From JAVBQL01 sp031549085 (GTDB lineage Bacteria > Spirochaetota > GWE2-31-10 > MWDO01), in NCBI GenBank assembly GCA_031549085.1, contig JAVBQL010000015.1:1-58521 (forward strand): 58,521 nt of DNA, in the 5' to 3' direction. Of the stretch, positions 7,139 to 15,992 are shown in pieces. The number at the start of each line of letters is the position of its first letter. The stretch's first letter is position 1. Position numbers and translations under genes: made by a program. The notes under the pieces were generated by a model. The model was not told where the DNA came from. It did not search any database and saw only the letters and a program-made list of their open reading frames with translations.

Positions 7139-8052
7139 TTTTTTTCTTCCTCTTTTTTCTTGAAAATACCAAAAAGTCCCTTTTTATTATCTTTTCTATG
7201 CTGATTTTTATAAGACTTTACAGCATCAGCTATTTGGACATTATCACCCTCTTCAGCCTTAAGTTCATCCCAATATTTAATAGTTAGAACATAGAGGTCA
7301 GCCTCTGTCATACCTGGAAAGAGTTTTGTAAGGTTTTCATTTTCGATCTCCTCTATTATAGGCATAAAAAACCTATCATACCAGCTAAGCATTGCCTCTT
7401 GAAAAGTAAAATCTCTCTTATTTTCTATCCCTAAAAAATATTTATGAACCTCTATATGAGAGTAAATCTGATCAAATTTACCAACAAAGCTAAACTTAAG
7501 CATAGAGACATCTCTAAACTGATCAAGTTTTGTAACCTCAAGGAAGCTCTTTCTCTCCTCTTCAATTACAATTTTTCTCAAATCCTCAACGGTTGTATCT
7601 GTTGTTATCTCAACATCAGTTTTTAACTCTATTACCTCTGCATCAATAAACTCTTTTCCCTGAAGTTTTGCGACAGACACTCTGTGATTGCCATCTCTAA
7701 CAAAGTAGATATCCCCAATCTGATAGAGCTGAATTGGAGGTAAAATTATATCTCTATAGTGAGCTTCATCTATTCTCTCCCACCTGTTTCGTAGATCTTG
7801 CCTAACCGGTAAAAACTCTCTATCAAAATCTCGATAGCGATCCTCACTACCTCTAATATCTTTTATTTGAATCTCCTGCATGCCTTTATAAGATTGGTTT
7901 TTAATCTTTATATAACCAACAACCTCTCTAAAAGAGAGAAGAGAATCATTATTATCCCCAAAAAGCCTACTTAATATTCTCTCTATTTGAGATTTAAAAA
8001 AAGCCTTATTGAAATCCTCTTTTGCACTGTTTTTAATACTTATATCATCCAT
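7135..8052 (-). CDS. ParB/sulfiredoxin-like domain protein
   Basis: The centre of this roughly 305-residue protein reads 'GSEDRYRDFDREFLPVR', then 'LPPIQLYQIGDIYFVRDGNHRVSVAKLQG'. The GNHR-type motif is typical of the ParB/Srx fold (compare GxHRxxA of ParB). I recall similar proteins with the 'RYRDFD...FVRDGNHRVSVA' pattern from Chloroflexi and actinobacteria. The fold includes DNA-binding nucleases, CTPases and kinases; no HTH is visible, so this is not a chromosome-partition ParB. The C-terminus is Lys/Glu-rich. I chose the ATG at 8052, 12 bases after AAGAGG; a TTG at 8064 abuts that site. It overlaps the OPRT-like gene by 4 bases. Confidence 0.65.
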   Translation of the reverse strand: MDDISIKNSAKEDFNKAFFKSQIERILSRLFGDNNDSLLSFREVVGYIKIKNQSYKGMQEIQIKDIRGSEDRYRDFDREFLPVRQDLRNRWERIDEAHYRDIILPPIQLYQIGDIYFVRDGNHRVSVAKLQGKEFIDAEVIELKTDVEITTDTTVEDLRKIVIEEERKSFLEVTKLDQFRDVSMLKFSFVGKFDQIYSHIEVHKYFLGIENKRDFTFQEAMLSWYDRFFMPIIEEIENENLTKLFPGMTEADLYVLTIKYWDELKAEEGDNVQIADAVKSYKNQHRKDNKKGLFGIFKKKEEEKK

Positions 8053-8127
8053 ACTCAATTTCAACCTCTTAAAATCATTATTTTAAACATCCCTTCATTT
8101 TATCTATTATCAACTCTTTTTCACATT

Positions 8128-8763
8128 CTAAAATTCAACTTTTGAATATCCTGAACAATTTATCACTCTTGTATCATAGTAGAGGCGCTCTCTCTTCTGA
8201 TTTCGATCATATATATGAATATGTCCATGCAGAAAAAGCTTCGGTTTGAAGAGCTTTATAAAAAGATTAAATGCTTTAAGTCCTACATGACATGGGTCTT
8301 CAAGATCACCAACTTTATATGGGGCAGCATGAGCAACAAATATATCAAGATATTTTCCATATTTTATCTTGTTATATAGAAGTCTTGGCACTAATCTAAG
8401 CAACATTAGATAAACCTCCCACTGCTTATATTGAAAGGCTCCCCCATTATACCAAACTGTCCCCTGAAATCCTGTTATTAGTGTACCATTATGATTGTAA
8501 AATTTCAGATGGAGATCATTGAACCATGTTGGGATATCTGCCTTTATCTGTCCAAATGTATTTTTTTTGATATGTTTGCTTGTAAGGTGATTTCCAACAA
8601 CATAATAGAGAGGTCTATTCAATTCGCTCATTATAAAGTCAAGATAGCCTGTAGATATATCCCCACAACTCACAATCATGTCAACATCAGACATTCTGTA
8701 TTTCATTTGATCGGAGTATATAACAGATTCAATCCAATCTGATACACATAGAATCTTCATCAT
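8128..8763 (-). CDS. Calcineurin-like metallophosphoesterase
   Basis: The 211-residue protein shows 'SCGDIS' (about 32-37), 'VVGNH' (55-59), 'VAHAAP' and 'HGHIH', which are metallophosphoesterase motifs II to V. Motif I is 'SDWIE' (8-12): the Asp is kept but the usual His of DxH is replaced by Ile, as in one subfamily that I recall. The substrate is unknown; relatives cut phosphomono- or diesters. The start has two ATG codons in a row (8763 and 8760); the second is better placed from AGAGGG. It lies about 70 bases before the ParB-like gene on the same strand and may be co-transcribed. Confidence 0.8.
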   Translation of the reverse strand: MMKILCVSDWIESVIYSDQMKYRMSDVDMIVSCGDISTGYLDFIMSELNRPLYYVVGNHLTSKHIKKNTFGQIKADIPTWFNDLHLKFYNHNGTLITGFQGTVWYNGGAFQYKQWEVYLMLLRLVPRLLYNKIKYGKYLDIFVAHAAPYKVGDLEDPCHVGLKAFNLFIKLFKPKLFLHGHIHIYDRNQKRERLYYDTRVINCSGYSKVEF

Positions 8764-8935
8764 CCCTCTTCTATAGTTTCAAAATCTAAATATGTTTTTT
8801 TAGTATACTAAAACAGTGATAATTTGTCAAAATCTATGCAGTGATTAATATTGAGAAAAAGATGATACTCTAATAAAATATAAAACGAACTAAAAAGTTT
8901 TTATTTAGCATTAAAATAGGGAAGAAATATCTATT

Positions 8936-9574
8936 TTATTCTTTGTTCTTATTTTTACTCTTATTTATAGTATAATATCCAAGTTCATTTTTTAAATTTT
9001 CTTTAAAAAATTCAGATCTTTCAATAAGAGCAAGTTCGTCATCTGTTATAGTTCCATCTATAAGTTTTTTTCTATATAGTTCTATAGTATCCTTGTACCC
9101 CTCAGCTCTTGCATCTTCAGCTTTCTGCATCTTACCATCATCTTGCTGCGCCCTAAAGTTATTTATCGCCTCATATTTTTTAATATTGCCTTTAGGATCC
9201 CAAGGAATATTATTAAGCTCTATAATTTTTGAGTTATATATTTGATATGTTACTGCTGTATCTATAGTAGAGCCAACCAGTGAACCACCAGCACAGCCAA
9301 TAGAGGCAAAAAAGATTGGGTTTGATATTGTTCCATCAATTGGAATAATGCTTTGACCATTAGCACCTGCAGGAGCAAAAAGAACAGTTGAGACAATAAA
9401 TGTTATAAAGAGGGATGTATATAGCACCCCCTTTGCTATATCTTTATTTCTGAAGTGTCCTACAATAGGTGTTCCAAAATCTACCATTGGAGGAGACTCT
9501 TTTCCAACCTTCATTGTTATACAACTTGTAAGCATTGAAGATATAATAAGTATAACTACTACTTTTTTAAACAT
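8936..9574 (-). CDS. Lipoprotein of unknown function
   Basis: I do not recognise the family. Residues 1-18 form a signal peptide with the lipobox 'LTSC' (Cys about 18). Two hydrophobic segments follow ('GVLYTSLFITFIVSTVLFAP' and 'PIFFASIGCAGGSLVGSTI'), then a charged C-terminal half. The gene is 18 bases downstream of another secreted membrane protein of similar style, with AAAGGA just before the ATG, so the two form a pair. Both resemble small envelope proteins of spirochaetes, but I cannot name them. Confidence 0.65.
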   Translation of the reverse strand: MFKKVVVILIISSMLTSCITMKVGKESPPMVDFGTPIVGHFRNKDIAKGVLYTSLFITFIVSTVLFAPAGANGQSIIPIDGTISNPIFFASIGCAGGSLVGSTIDTAVTYQIYNSKIIELNNIPWDPKGNIKKYEAINNFRAQQDDGKMQKAEDARAEGYKDTIELYRKKLIDGTITDDELALIERSEFFKENLKNELGYYTINKSKNKNKE

Positions 9575-9592
9575 ATTCCTTTAAAAAAATCC

Positions 9593-10315
9593 TTAAAATT
9601 TTAGCTTGAAAGTAATCATAAGATCACTAGTTTCTGAATTGTATCCAAGATCGGGTATCAAACTATATTTCTTCATCATCATATTGTTATATCTTGCTGC
9701 TGCCTCTCTATAGGCCTTCTCATTATTTTTATATTTATGAATTAGAGAGTAGGTAACCAAGAGATCAATTAAAAGAGCAACCAAACCAACTACAGTAAGT
9801 GCCGTAAAAAATAGTCCTGTAAAAAATAGTGATGGATAGGAATCCATAAAATAGTCATACCATGATTTATATCCCATACTTCCATAACTAGAGGGATTAA
9901 GATAATATGTTGTTTGAAGTGCAATAAATACAGCTGACACAGTGAAAAAAGAGGCCGTTACTCCTCCCAACACCGCCGCACCTATTAGTCCACCCCTCTT
10001 AACCTTCGCCAACTCTCTATTGTTTTTTATAAGAAGTGGATCTAATGTTAGAAAATAGAAGTCATTATCAGTAATCCTTGTTTTTCCCTTCATTATAATA
10101 AATTCTGTTGCATCCAGTGGAAGCATAGGATCAAAATATTTTCTTGTCTGTATTGTTATTTGCTCATTATCAGAGAACCATTGATAATTTTTCTCTCCAT
10201 CAACTAAATTTGTCTCGTTGGATTTTTGGCCATTACTATCTTTTGGAATTTCATTAGAAAAAATATTTGTGGATATACATAATACAAGAAATAGAAAAAT
10301 TATCTTTTTTAACAT
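9593..10315 (-). CDS. Membrane protein with signal peptide, unknown function
   Basis: The 240-residue protein has a signal peptide (about 1-20, 'FLVLCISTNIFSNE'), a polar segment, then three hydrophobic stretches at about 107-135, 160-185 and near 190. The C-terminal residues 'LMITFKLKF' end in aromatic Phe, as do many outer-membrane proteins. The arrangement recalls Borrelia P13-like proteins, but I cannot confirm that. It pairs with the following lipoprotein gene. Confidence 0.6.
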   Translation of the reverse strand: MLKKIIFLFLVLCISTNIFSNEIPKDSNGQKSNETNLVDGEKNYQWFSDNEQITIQTRKYFDPMLPLDATEFIIMKGKTRITDNDFYFLTLDPLLIKNNRELAKVKRGGLIGAAVLGGVTASFFTVSAVFIALQTTYYLNPSSYGSMGYKSWYDYFMDSYPSLFFTGLFFTALTVVGLVALLIDLLVTYSLIHKYKNNEKAYREAAARYNNMMMKKYSLIPDLGYNSETSDLMITFKLKF

Positions 10316-10427
10316 TAAAAACTTATCCTAAACAACAATATATGTCAGTGTGTATATTTTCTAAAACATCTCATAAAAAAATAACAAATTCCCATCTATT
10401 TTTAAAATAGAGACCCATATATTAAAT

Positions 10428-10835
10428 TTAGAGAATATCGCTATTCTCTTTTGAAGATGAGGCACTACCTAAACTGCTCACCTCTTCCTCTCTTTTTTTT
10501 GCTATATCTTGAAATATTTTATCAAGCTTATTAGCATTTGCTTCTATCTCATCATATCTAAATTCAATTTTTGGAGTAAATTTAAATTTTAGCCTCTCCC
10601 CCAACTCTTTCTGAAAGAAAGGAGATGCACTATTAAAACCTGCCAAAACAGTTTTTATATTAGTCTCTTCGATCATAGAGATATAAACATGACAATAGTG
10701 CAAATCTTTACTTACAGTAACATTAGTAATAGTAAAGATTTTTGGAATTCGAGGATCTTTAACATCTCCCTTAACTACAATAGACATTATCTCTCTTGTA
10801 ATTAGGTTCTTTATCCTCTCCATCTTATATTTCAT
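10428..10835 (-). CDS. rbfA: Ribosome-binding factor A
   Basis: The 135-residue protein fits RbfA: 'MKYKMERIKNLITREIMSIVVKGDVKDPRIPKIFTITNVTVSKDLHYCHVYIS' and 'ELGERLKFKFTPKIEFRYDE', with a KH-like fold. RbfA helps mature the 16S rRNA 5' end in 30S assembly. It ends the rimP-nusA-infB-rbfA operon and starts 8 bases after infB. A Ser-rich tail of about 20 residues extends past the core. Confidence 0.92.
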   Translation of the reverse strand: MKYKMERIKNLITREIMSIVVKGDVKDPRIPKIFTITNVTVSKDLHYCHVYISMIEETNIKTVLAGFNSASPFFQKELGERLKFKFTPKIEFRYDEIEANANKLDKIFQDIAKKREEEVSSLGSASSSKENSDIL

Positions 10836-10843
10836 AAACTACC

Positions 10844-13381
10844 TTAACTTTGTTCTTTACTCTCTTTCTCTTTTTTTTCTTTCTCTTTGGCTTTAATTTC
10901 TTCTTTCGCTTTAGCCTCTATATCTTCAAGTGTTCTTGTAATCTCTTTAATTTCGTATGCTTCTAGAGTATCACCCTCTTTGATGTTTTTATAATTTTCA
11001 ATCCATATACCACACTCTGTTCCCTCATTAACCTCAGAGACTTCATCTTTAAATCTTCTAAGAGTAGCAATTTTTCCCTCATGGATAACAACATCATCTC
11101 TGATAACTCTAATTAGAGAGTTTCTCTTAACTTTGCCAGATGTAACAATAGAGCCTGCAATATTTCCAACTTTTGAAATTTTAAATATCTGCTTAACTTC
11201 AACAGTTCCAATCATCTGCTCTTGGAGATCTGGTTTTATCATTCCCTCCATGATCCCTTTTATGTCATCTACAACATCAAATATTATATTATATCTTCTA
11301 ACTTCGATCTTCTCTTTTTCTGCCAAAAGCGATGCTTTAGGATTCGGACGAACTCTAAAACCTATGATTATGGATTTACTTGCAACTGCAGTCATTACAT
11401 CACTCTCATTTATAGCACCAACACCAACCTGAACAGGAACAATTTTAATCTCAGCATTACTTAATTTAACAAGACTATCTTTAACAGCTTCAGCAGAACC
11501 TTGAACATCTGCCTTTATCATAACACGCACCTCTTGAACCTCATTTTCTCTCTTTTGAGATAAAATATCTTCAAGACCAATCTTCTTAACAAGTTTTGCC
11601 TCTTCCATTTTAGAGAGCTCTTGTCTCTTAGACGCAATATTTTTTGCCTCTTTCTCAGAAGCTGTTACATTAAATGGATCGCCAGCTTTTGGTATATTCT
11701 CAAGCCCTGTGATTTCTATTGCCATTGATGGTGTTGCCACCTGAATTTTTTCACCTCTATCATTATAGATGGTTCTAATTTTTCCAGAATAGACCCCAGC
11801 AACAAAGAAGTCTCCAATTTTTAATGTTCCTTTTAATATAAGTATTGTTGCAACAACACCTCTTCCCTGATCAATTTTTGCCTCAAGCACAAAGCCACTT
11901 GCCCTTACATTATATGGAACTTTTAAATCAAGCATCTCTGCCTGAAGGGTAACTGTAGCTAAAAGATCCTCTATACCAATTTTCTTTAGTGCACTTACAG
12001 GTGCATATAGGGTTTGTCCACCCCACTCTTCTGGAAGCAACTCATGAATTGAAAGCTCTTGTTTTATCTTATCAAGATTAACGCCATGCTTATCTATCTT
12101 ATTTATAGCCACAACAATTGGAACTTTTGCCTCTTTTGCATGCTTTATTGCCTCTACTGTTTGAGGCATAACACCATCATCAGCAGCAACAACCAATATT
12201 ACAATATCTGTAACTTCGGCGCCACGAGCTCTCATCATACTAAAAGCCTCGTGACCCGGTGTATCTATAAATGTAACTTTCTTACCATCTTTAAGTTCAA
12301 CACTATAGGCTCCTATATGTTGAGTTATTCCGCCAGTCTCTCCAGCAGCAATATTTGTTGATCTAATTGCATCCAAAAGCATTGTCTTTCCATGATCAAC
12401 ATGTCCCATTACTGTAACAATAGGAGGTCTTTGCTGAAAATCATTTTCATTAACCTCTTCTTCTTGAATAACAGTCTCATCATATAGAGAAACAACATTA
12501 ACCCTACAATTAAATTCGCTTGCAACTATACTTGCGGTATCAGAATCAATTTTATCATTAATGGTTACCATTGTGCCAAGTTCTAGAAGTTTTGATATAA
12601 TTTTGCTTGATTTTATATTCATCTTTTTAGCAAGATCGCTAATACTTATTATATCAATGATATCAATTGATTCAGGAATAACAGCCTCGTTCTGAATTTT
12701 ATCCTTCTTTTTTTTCTTCATGAAGGCCTTATTCATTTCCCCTTGACTATCATATCTTTGAGTTTTATCTTGATCATATTTTTTGTTGCTGATCTTCTTT
12801 CTTAAACGATCTTTATCATTATTAATAGGAGCAGGTGTCGTACTTGGAGGTGCAGATGAGCCGCCTATCTTTCTTTTGATTCCTCCAGGGCCACTATTGT
12901 TTGTAAAGCCTGGTTTGCTTCCACTTGAGGCTTTATTAAACATAAAGCTTCCACCTGTTTTAGCTTGACCTGTAGTGGAGCTATTATTTAAATTAACTCG
13001 CTTTATAAAAGTTTTTGCTGGATTGCTCTTTAAAGGTTCTTTAGTATCAGAGTTGTTCTTATTTTTATATTGTATAATTTTTTTTGGTGTAGTTGTACCA
13101 TCATTACTATTTTTAGATAAAGAGTCACTATCATTAGAACTATTTGTAGAATTTATATTCTCATTAGTTTCACTAGAGGTATCTGCAGATATCTCTTTTG
13201 TGTCAAGAGATTCCTCTTCTATTTCATTTTCTTGGCTATCCTGCTTTGTCACAGATGTCTTTTTTAAAACAACCTTCTTTTTTTTAACAACAACAATTTT
13301 TTTAGTAGGAGTAGCTATAGTCTCTTGCTCAATCTTTTTATCGGTGTTTTTAATTAATTCACCCTTTTCGTTATCTGCCAT
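10844..13381 (-). CDS. infB: Translation initiation factor IF-2
   Basis: The 845-residue protein has a long low-complexity N-terminus (1-230; Lys, Ser, Asn-rich), an IF2_N motif ('ISISDLAKKMNIKSSKIISKLLELG', about 245-270), and the GTPase domain with 'VMGHVDHGKT' (G1), 'DTPGHEAF' (G3) and 'NKID' (G4). Domains II, III and IV follow. IF-2 brings formyl-Met-tRNA to the 30S subunit and promotes joining. Length is normal. It lies about 100 bases after nusA and 8 before rbfA. Confidence 0.97.
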   Translation of the reverse strand: MADNEKGELIKNTDKKIEQETIATPTKKIVVVKKKKVVLKKTSVTKQDSQENEIEEESLDTKEISADTSSETNENINSTNSSNDSDSLSKNSNDGTTTPKKIIQYKNKNNSDTKEPLKSNPAKTFIKRVNLNNSSTTGQAKTGGSFMFNKASSGSKPGFTNNSGPGGIKRKIGGSSAPPSTTPAPINNDKDRLRKKISNKKYDQDKTQRYDSQGEMNKAFMKKKKKDKIQNEAVIPESIDIIDIISISDLAKKMNIKSSKIISKLLELGTMVTINDKIDSDTASIVASEFNCRVNVVSLYDETVIQEEEVNENDFQQRPPIVTVMGHVDHGKTMLLDAIRSTNIAAGETGGITQHIGAYSVELKDGKKVTFIDTPGHEAFSMMRARGAEVTDIVILVVAADDGVMPQTVEAIKHAKEAKVPIVVAINKIDKHGVNLDKIKQELSIHELLPEEWGGQTLYAPVSALKKIGIEDLLATVTLQAEMLDLKVPYNVRASGFVLEAKIDQGRGVVATILILKGTLKIGDFFVAGVYSGKIRTIYNDRGEKIQVATPSMAIEITGLENIPKAGDPFNVTASEKEAKNIASKRQELSKMEEAKLVKKIGLEDILSQKRENEVQEVRVMIKADVQGSAEAVKDSLVKLSNAEIKIVPVQVGVGAINESDVMTAVASKSIIIGFRVRPNPKASLLAEKEKIEVRRYNIIFDVVDDIKGIMEGMIKPDLQEQMIGTVEVKQIFKISKVGNIAGSIVTSGKVKRNSLIRVIRDDVVIHEGKIATLRRFKDEVSEVNEGTECGIWIENYKNIKEGDTLEAYEIKEITRTLEDIEAKAKEEIKAKEKEKKEKESKEQS

Positions 13382-13479
13382 TCGCCCTCATTATAAAAAT
13401 TAAACTTATGGATTTTACCCCATACTTATTAAATAGAATTATAACATATAATTTATAAAAATAGTATCTTTTTTATAAA

Positions 13480-14892
13480 TTATTCTTCAAATTCAACACC
13501 ACAATTTGGACATTTCTTTGTGTCCTCTGTTATACTGGCTCCGCATTCAGGACATTGATAAGTAACTTCTTCTTCCTCATCCTCTTCCTCCTCAGAGCCA
13601 CCCTCTTCAACAACCTCAAAGTTTTCTTCTATATATGTGCTAAGTTCTTTCGCCATCTCTGGGGTAAAACCTTTTAATTTTACTAAATCTTCCTCTGTAA
13701 GCTCTATCAATTCCTCTATACTGTTTATAGAATTTTCAGCCAGAGCCTCTTTGATTTCAGCTGAAACCTCAAGTTCGAAGATCTCTTCAGACTCATCTTC
13801 ATCATTTCTAAATAACTCTTCAGCCTCTCTAACTCTATCAATCATAACTCCAGCTTCAATAGCTTGTGCCTCGGTCTTAACCTCTATTTCCCAATCTGTA
13901 AGCTCATTCGCAAGTCTTATGTTAAGTCCTCTCTTACCAATTGCAAACGAGAGTTGGGAGTCATCAACAATTACAATCACCTTCTTCTTATCTGGATCTG
14001 TTATGATAACATTTTCAATTTTAGCTGGGATCATTGCATTTCTAATAAACTCTTTTGGTTCTGAAGAGTATTTTAAAATATCTATCTTTTCGCCTTCAAG
14101 CTCTTTTATTACATTTTGAATTCTGTTTCCCTTCTGTCCAACACAAGCACCAACTGGATCAACTTCCTCTTTTGAAGAGTAGACAGCAATCTTTGTTCTA
14201 TATCCTGCCTCTCTAACAATTTTGAATATTTGGATAGTTTTGTCATAGATCTCCGGGATCTCAACTTCTATCAGTTTTTTAACAAACTCTGGACTACGGC
14301 GACTTAATACAACAGAGATATTACCCTGTTTTGTACTTTTAACATCTTGAACCAGAGCCTTGATCCTATCTCCAACCTGATATGATTCGTGTGGAGCTTG
14401 GTTTGTCTTTGGTAAGACACCCTCAAAATTCCCAAGATTAACATACATTGTATCATTTTTAATACGCTGTATATAACCTATTATAAGTTCACCCTGCTTT
14501 GATTTAAAATCTGAATATATTGAGTTTTTCTCTATCTCTTTAAGTCTTTGCAAAATAATTTGCTTTGCCAAATGAACCGCAATACGTCCAAACTCTTCAG
14601 GGTTACAAGGGACAAGCATAGAGTCGCCTATCTCTGCATCCTTATTTATAGCTTTTGCCTCTTCGAGAGTAATCTCAAAAAGGTCATCTTCAACTTCCTC
14701 TACTATCTCTTTTTTGGAAAAGACATTTATAAGAAACTCATCGTCATTCCTTATAACAAGATTCTCCATTGTTCCATAACATTTTAGATAGGCTTTTTTT
14801 ATAGCCTCCTCAACAGCTTTCATTATGAGATCACCACTTATCCCCTTATCACTTTGTATCTCTTTAATCTGTTCTGTTAGATCTAATCTCAT
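13480..14892 (-). CDS. nusA: Transcription factor NusA with C-terminal zinc ribbon
   Basis: The 470-residue protein has the NusA N-domain (1-120), S1 domain ('GELIIGYIQRIKNDTMYVNLGNFEGVLPK', about 132-200), KH1 and KH2 ('DPVGACVGQKGNRIQNVIKEL', 'LSFAIGKRGLNIRLANELT'), then one helix-hairpin-helix unit ('AEIKEALAENSINSIEELIEL...LKGFTPEMAKEL', about 375-425). After a run of Glu comes a Cys4 ribbon with Cys at 447, 450, 461 and 464. That ribbon is not part of standard NusA. NusA modulates pausing, termination and antitermination. It follows rimP by 28 bases. Confidence 0.95.
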   Translation of the reverse strand: MRLDLTEQIKEIQSDKGISGDLIMKAVEEAIKKAYLKCYGTMENLVIRNDDEFLINVFSKKEIVEEVEDDLFEITLEEAKAINKDAEIGDSMLVPCNPEEFGRIAVHLAKQIILQRLKEIEKNSIYSDFKSKQGELIIGYIQRIKNDTMYVNLGNFEGVLPKTNQAPHESYQVGDRIKALVQDVKSTKQGNISVVLSRRSPEFVKKLIEVEIPEIYDKTIQIFKIVREAGYRTKIAVYSSKEEVDPVGACVGQKGNRIQNVIKELEGEKIDILKYSSEPKEFIRNAMIPAKIENVIITDPDKKKVIVIVDDSQLSFAIGKRGLNIRLANELTDWEIEVKTEAQAIEAGVMIDRVREAEELFRNDEDESEEIFELEVSAEIKEALAENSINSIEELIELTEEDLVKLKGFTPEMAKELSTYIEENFEVVEEGGSEEEEDEEEEVTYQCPECGASITEDTKKCPNCGVEFEE

Positions 14893-14919
14893 GTCTCCTC
14901 CATTCTAAACACAAAACTT

Positions 14920-15387
14920 CTAGCCATTTAAATGACAATTTTTTATATCTTCGTTTTTTATATCAATTATATTTCCATCTTTATCAACTATAGATAAAGT
15001 ATTATTTTCATAATTCTCTATCTTCCCTTCAAGTGTCAAACCTTTTTCAAGAGATATTCTAATATTTCTATCTTTAAATGTTAAAAACTCACTGGCATAT
15101 TTTATTTTTCTAAATATCCCTGGGCTTGAAACCTCAAGGTTCAATCTATCTTTCAAAAAAGACAGTTCTTCAAGAAGGGGATAAAGTTTTTTATTAAGCT
15201 TTCCCAAATTGACAAGATCAAGCTTTTCAGCATAAACATAAATTGTTACAAAAGTGTCATTTCCAGAGTAGCGGATATCAATATCGATCAATGAGAGACC
15301 TTCATCCACTATTGAATGAAAAATTGCCTTCTCTATTAATAATACATTATCTGCTTTCTTTTTTTCTACCATATCAACTATACTCAT
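14920..15387 (-). CDS. rimP: Ribosome maturation factor RimP
   Basis: The 155-residue protein reads as RimP: an N-domain with 'ISYSGN'-like strands and 'LEVSSPGIFRKIKYASEF', and a C-terminal SH3-like domain ('LEGKIENYENNTLSIVDKDG'). It aids 30S maturation. It heads the rimP-nusA-infB-rbfA operon. No Shine-Dalgarno sequence precedes the ATG at 15387; the bases immediately upstream are the T-run of a hairpin. A second ATG at residue 6 is possible. Confidence 0.88.
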   Translation of the reverse strand: MSIVDMVEKKKADNVLLIEKAIFHSIVDEGLSLIDIDIRYSGNDTFVTIYVYAEKLDLVNLGKLNKKLYPLLEELSFLKDRLNLEVSSPGIFRKIKYASEFLTFKDRNIRISLEKGLTLEGKIENYENNTLSIVDKDGNIIDIKNEDIKNCHLNG

Positions 15388-15391
15388 GCTT

Positions 15392-15426
15392 AATAAAAAA
15401 AGAGTCCGTTTGACCGACTCCTTTTT
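15392..15426 (-). terminator. Terminator-like hairpin directly upstream of rimP
   Basis: On the minus strand GAGTC-GGT-...-GACTC (15402-15420, inner G-C and T-A pairs across one C-C mismatch) is followed by seven T, ending about 5 bases before the rimP start codon. On the plus strand it is followed by CTTTTT, so it may act both ways. In the rimP direction it would be a leader attenuator. Confidence 0.6.
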
Positions 15427-15896
15427 AAACTTATCCTAATACTATATATCAGAATATCATATTTTATTTGTTTTTTGTCAACTATTTTTTTATAAAAATT
15501 TTTATTGGTAAAGTTTGATTGTAAGCAGCATTTTTTTATAAGATTCAACTATCAAATAAAGCTTATTTAATGCAAACTCGTTGAAATTAATACTTAATTC
15601 ACTCTTTTATGCTAGATTATTTCAAAAATAAACAGTTTGCTATAAATCAAATTTAAAAACCACAAAATATATTGACTTAAAATATATTGTATAACTATAA
15701 ATATTTTTTAAAAATCAAAAATAAGCAAAAAATCATTTTTTAAAAAAGGAAATTTCATTTTTCAGTAATAACAGATAATTTTTGTCCATTTCGTTTAATT
15801 TATAGCCTATTTCATTTAATAATTTATAAAATTAAAATTATTATTTTGCTTTATAATATAATTTCCAAAAAAACTTGAAAATAATCTTAAAAATAT
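15421..15896. other. AT-rich intergenic region between rimP and the alkylsulfatases
   Basis: No gene is visible. On the minus strand a TTGACA at 15476-15481 with a poorly spaced TATTCT or GATATT may be the rimP promoter. On the plus strand TTGACT (15672-15677) with TATAAA (15696-15701), 18 bp apart, is a possible distal promoter for the alkylsulfatases. The rest is AT-rich without clear repeats. Confidence 0.5.
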
Positions 15897-15925
15897 TTGA
15901 CAATTAGAGGCCGCTTAAATATCAT
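15897..15925 (+). promoter_or_regulatory. Promoter of the alkylsulfatase cluster
   Basis: TTGACA (15897-15902) and TATCAT (15920-15925) are 17 bp apart. The spacer holds the only GC-rich patch of the region (GAGGCCGC). The expected start is near 15932, 60 bases before the first alkylsulfatase, which has AAAAGGAGT as its ribosome-binding site. Confidence 0.7.
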
Positions 15926-15992
15926 CTAATTAATGAAGTTAGAGTATTAAATTGTTTGTTTCAATTTTCTTAATTTAAAAGGAGTATTTAAG

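Noticed and set aside
12975..13403. An apparent Leu/Phe/Ser-rich membrane-like frame opposite the infB start
   Set aside because: It is antisense to the low-complexity IF-2 N-terminus and has no start signals.
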